Source of the DNA: Alkalisalibacterium limincola
Lineage (GTDB): Bacteria; Pseudomonadota; Gammaproteobacteria; Xanthomonadales; Xanthomonadaceae
Assembly: GCF_008017755.1 (NCBI RefSeq)
Contig: NZ_VRTS01000010.1
Coordinates: 49,736-113,735 of the forward strand
Reading direction: 5' to 3'
DNA length: 64,000 nucleotides
Under the pieces are notes generated by a model. It ran no database searches. It was given only the letters and a program-made list of their open reading frames with translations, and was not told the DNA's origin. Positions 61,546 to 64,000 of this stretch are shown piece by piece (the first letter of the stretch is position 1; each line of letters begins with the position of its first letter). Position numbers and translations under genes: made by a program.

Positions 61546-62433
61546 TCAGCCAGCCTGCAGGTGGGCCTCGATGGCCTCGGCGAAGCGTGCGGCGGCCCCG
61601 TCGCCGCTGCCGAGGAACACGGACGGTTCGGTGAGCTCCAGCTCGAGCAGCTGCGGGCCGGAAGGAGAGGGCAGGAGGTCCACGCGCGCGTAGGCCAGGG
61701 GTCGCTGGAGCGCGAGCAGTTGCCCGGCCTCCCTCAGGACGGCTTCGGCCAGCCCACGCTGCCCCGCGTCTGCCTCGCAGGGGCTGATGACCCCGGGAGC
61801 GGACTGGCTGCAGCGACGGCTGCCGTCGTCCCCGAGCAGGGCCGCCTTGCGCACGGCGTGCGAGAAGCGCCCATCGAAGTACACCAGCGCCGTCTCCCCC
61901 ACGTGGTCGACGTCGGCCAGGTAGGGCTGGACCAGCACATGTGCGCCTTGTGCCTGCAACTGGCGGGCATGTACGAGCGCGGCCTCGTGGTCGCTGCGCC
62001 TGAAGCGGGCCGCGCCCTTCGAACCCGCGCCCACGCTCGGCTTGACGACGAACTCATCCCAGTCCGGCAGTGCGTCGATGACCTGCTCGGGTGCGATGAA
62101 GTGGCTCTCGACCACGGCAAGGCCGCTGGCACCGAGTTCCGCCAGGTAGCGCTTGTCGGTGTTCCACGCCACCACATGGGCCGGGTTGAGCAATCGTGTC
62201 GCCCGTGCCACGCGCTGTGTCCAGCCGATGAAGGCGGGACGCTGCTCGCTGTAGTTCCAGGGCGAGCGCAACAGCGCGGCGTCGAACCGGCCCCAGGAGA
62301 CGGTCGGATCGTCCCAGGCCACATGATCGGTGGCGATTCCGATCGCGGCGAGGGCTTCGCACAGCGGACCGGTGTCGCGGTCGCTGCCGAACGCGCTGAT
62401 TGCGGTGACGATGGCGATCCGCATCCGGGACAT
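61546..62433 (-). CDS. ATP-grasp enzyme
   Basis: A 295-residue protein with the ATP-grasp layout: NTDKRYLAEL, the nucleotide Lys in FVVKPSVGAGSKGA, VLVQPYL, and the metal-binding end LLELELTEPSVFL. It joins a carboxylate to an amine or thiol using ATP, or acts similarly; related proteins are annotated only as RimK/glutathione-synthetase-like. It is 10 bp downstream of rmlD on the same strand, so it may act on a cell-surface precursor, which is inference. Start at 62433 or 62424. Confidence 0.75.
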   Translation of the reverse strand: MSRMRIAIVTAISAFGSDRDTGPLCEALAAIGIATDHVAWDDPTVSWGRFDAALLRSPWNYSEQRPAFIGWTQRVARATRLLNPAHVVAWNTDKRYLAELGASGLAVVESHFIAPEQVIDALPDWDEFVVKPSVGAGSKGAARFRRSDHEAALVHARQLQAQGAHVLVQPYLADVDHVGETALVYFDGRFSHAVRKAALLGDDGSRRCSQSAPGVISPCEADAGQRGLAEAVLREAGQLLALQRPLAYARVDLLPSPSGPQLLELELTEPSVFLGSGDGAAARFAEAIEAHLQAG

Positions 62434-62442
62434 CGTGGCGGC

Positions 62443-63345
62443 TCAGCGATTCCGGGCCAGGTCGCCCACCAGCTGGTCGACTCCCTGCTGCCAGTGGGGA
62501 AGCGACAGGCCGGTGTCCGAGAAAAGCTTTCCCGAGTCCAGGCAGGAATAGGCCGGACGCCGCGCCGGCGTGGGATAGTCGGCCGTGGTCAACGCGCGCA
62601 ACTCGGGAAGTCGCTGCAGCACGCCAGCGGCGCGCGCGGATTCAAGCAGGGTCCGGCAGTACCCGAACCAGCTGGTTTCGCCCGCGGGGGCCAGGTGGTA
62701 GACGCCTTCCAGGTCGCCATGGGCATGGGCCACCTGTGCGGTCGCGTCGGCGATCCAGCGCGCCGGCGTCGGGGCACCGACCTGGTCGTCGACGACACCC
62801 AGCTCATCGCGCTCGCCGGCCAGGCGCAACATCGTCAGCGCGAAATTCCGCCCGCGCGCCGCGTACACCCAGGCCAGGCGGAAGATCGCGTGGCGTACGC
62901 CACTGTCGGCAATCGCCTGCTCGCCGGCAAGCTTGGAGCGACCGTAGGCCGACACCGGGGCGACCGGGTCGCTCTCACGGTAGGGGCGGGAGGCCGAGCC
63001 GTCGAATACGTAGTCGGTCGAAAAATGGATCAGGCGCGAGCCCTGTTCGGCACAGGCCTCGGCAATCTCCGCAACCGCCCCTGAATTGATCCGCGACGCC
63101 AGCCCGGCCTCCTCCTCCGCCCGGTCGACCGCCGTATACGCGCTGGCATTGACGACCAGGTCTGGGGCGAGGCCGCGGACCAGGGCCTGTGCCTCGCCAG
63201 GCTTTGCCAGGTCGCAGCCCAGCGCCTTGCCGCCGCCGGCCCCACGCCCATCCCGGGTGCATGGCGACACCTGCCCCAGCGGCGAGAGCGAGCGCAGAAG
63301 TTCGTGCCCGACCTGGCCGTTGGCGCCGAACACCAGGACCTTCAT
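62443..63345 (-). CDS. rmlD: dTDP-4-dehydrorhamnose reductase
   Basis: A 300-residue SDR-type enzyme for the last step of dTDP-L-rhamnose synthesis. The NAD(P) motif is VFGANGQVGHELL, the catalytic motif YGRSK, with STDYVFDGS upstream. Its start overlaps the rmlC stop by four bases. Rhamnose made here is a likely building block of the glycan made by the upstream cluster. Confidence 0.93.
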   Translation of the reverse strand: MKVLVFGANGQVGHELLRSLSPLGQVSPCTRDGRGAGGGKALGCDLAKPGEAQALVRGLAPDLVVNASAYTAVDRAEEEAGLASRINSGAVAEIAEACAEQGSRLIHFSTDYVFDGSASRPYRESDPVAPVSAYGRSKLAGEQAIADSGVRHAIFRLAWVYAARGRNFALTMLRLAGERDELGVVDDQVGAPTPARWIADATAQVAHAHGDLEGVYHLAPAGETSWFGYCRTLLESARAAGVLQRLPELRALTTADYPTPARRPAYSCLDSGKLFSDTGLSLPHWQQGVDQLVGDLARNR

Positions 63346-63899
63346 TCCGGCATCACCGGCAGGCGCGCTTCGGGCACCTCGGACAGGAGCGGAGCAGCGG
63401 CATCTTTGTCGGAAAGCGACGGGGCCTGCCCGGGCCACTCGATGCCGATGTCCGGATCATCGAAGCGGATCGCCGCATCGGCTTCGCGGTCGTAGCCGGC
63501 GGTGCACAGGTAGGTGAACACCGCGCGCTCGCTGAGTACGAGGAAACCGTGCGCGAAGCCCTCCGGGATCCAGAAGTGGTGGCGACTGTCGGCTGTCAGC
63601 GTCACGCCGGTCCACTGCCCGAACCGCGGCGAGCCACGGCGGATGTCGACGGCCACATCGAACACTTCGCCCTCCAGCACGGAGACCAGCTTGCCCTGTG
63701 GATTGGGCCACTGGTAGTGCAGGCCACGCAGCACGCCGCGCGAGGACACCGAGACGTTGGACTGCACGACCTGGAAGTCCATGCCCTCGGCGGCGAAGCG
63801 TTCGCGGTTCCAGGACTCGTAGAAGCAGCCGCGCGCGTCGCCGAACACGGTCGGCTCGATCAGCTTGCACTCCGGCAGCGGCGTGTCGTGGACCTTCAT
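63342..63899 (-). CDS. rmlC: dTDP-4-dehydrorhamnose 3,5-epimerase
   Basis: A 185-residue cupin with the family motif VLRGLHYQWPNPQGKLV, the catalytic His in it, and FWIPEGFAHGFLVLS. Overlaps rmlD and rmlA by four bases (ATGA) on each side. Confidence 0.95.
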   Translation of the reverse strand: MKVHDTPLPECKLIEPTVFGDARGCFYESWNRERFAAEGMDFQVVQSNVSVSSRGVLRGLHYQWPNPQGKLVSVLEGEVFDVAVDIRRGSPRFGQWTGVTLTADSRHHFWIPEGFAHGFLVLSERAVFTYLCTAGYDREADAAIRFDDPDIGIEWPGQAPSLSDKDAAAPLLSEVPEARLPVMPE

Positions 63900-64000
63900 C
63901 GCACCGGCCCGTGATCGAGCAGCGACAGCAGGTACTGGCCGTAGCCGTTCTTGGCCAGCGGTTCGGCCAGGCGGGTGAGCTGCGCGCCATCGATCCAGCC
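63896..64000 (-). CDS. rmlA: glucose-1-phosphate thymidylyltransferase, C-terminal fragment
   Basis: Only the last 34 residues are in the window (RLAEPLAKNGYGQYLLSLL), which match the RmlA C-terminus. The enzyme makes dTDP-glucose, the first step of dTDP-rhamnose synthesis. The stop overlaps the rmlC start. The gene continues beyond position 64000. Confidence 0.9.
   Translation of the reverse strand, partial: GWIDGAQLTRLAEPLAKNGYGQYLLSLLDHGPVR

Overview
The window is about 64 kb of very GC-rich chromosomal DNA that reads as a gammaproteobacterium of the Xanthomonadaceae/Lysobacteraceae. The evidence is the overall gene repertoire and, most directly, the order cystathionine beta-synthase, metB, surface-polysaccharide genes, etfA/etfB. 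That is the position of the LPS biosynthesis locus in Xanthomonas. I see no rRNA, IS element, prophage or CRISPR array. There is one tRNA (Thr, TGT).

Layout. 1-12.4 kb: a CoA-binding protein tail, small envelope proteins, a universal stress protein, glutathionyl-hydroquinone reductase, a Glu/Leu dehydrogenase, a TonB-like protein, DusA, a CtlX-like hydrolase, a PepSY-like/PhoP/PhoQ-type two-component unit and MtfA. 12.4-19.9 kb: a fused fatty-acid-kinase-like protein (FakA-like plus DegV/FakB-like) beside plsY, then birA, coaX, a SPOR protein, tRNA-Thr, arginase and TrpS with an extra C-terminal domain. 20-26.8 kb (minus strand): a three-gene 2-oxoacid dehydrogenase operon and a large secreted ExeM-type nuclease. 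27-40.3 kb: amino-acid catabolism (kynA; hppD-hmgA-fahA-maiA behind a divergent MarR regulator), AbgT and MFS transporters, PilU, and an outer-membrane lipoprotein/OmpA pair. 40.6-43.6 kb: YdcH and transsulfuration (CBS, MetB). 43.6-57.1 kb: an ABC-transporter-dependent surface polysaccharide cluster. 57-61.4 kb: ScoAB, a secreted surface protein and EtfAB. 61.5-64 kb: an ATP-grasp enzyme and the rmlD-rmlC-rmlA end of dTDP-rhamnose synthesis (minus strand).

The polysaccharide cluster is the most interesting part. Wzm and Wzt-like exporter subunits are followed by a P-loop kinase, a methyltransferase with a long coiled coil, a roughly 1300-residue multi-module glycosyltransferase, a sugar epimerase, an APH-fold kinase and a tandem GT2 glycosyltransferase. 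Methyltransferase plus coiled coil plus kinases next to Wzm/Wzt recalls the WbdD chain terminator of E. coli O8/O9a, but here the parts are on separate proteins. Wzt and both kinases carry what looks like the same accessory beta-module, which could recognise the same glycan.

Thirteen genes contain in total 18 single-base frame changes (16 missing bases, 2 extra G in long G runs). In every case adding or removing one base restores a full-length family member, and essential genes (trpS, coaX, birA) are hit. I read these as sequencing or assembly indels, not as decay, and annotate the genes as intact with the shift position noted.
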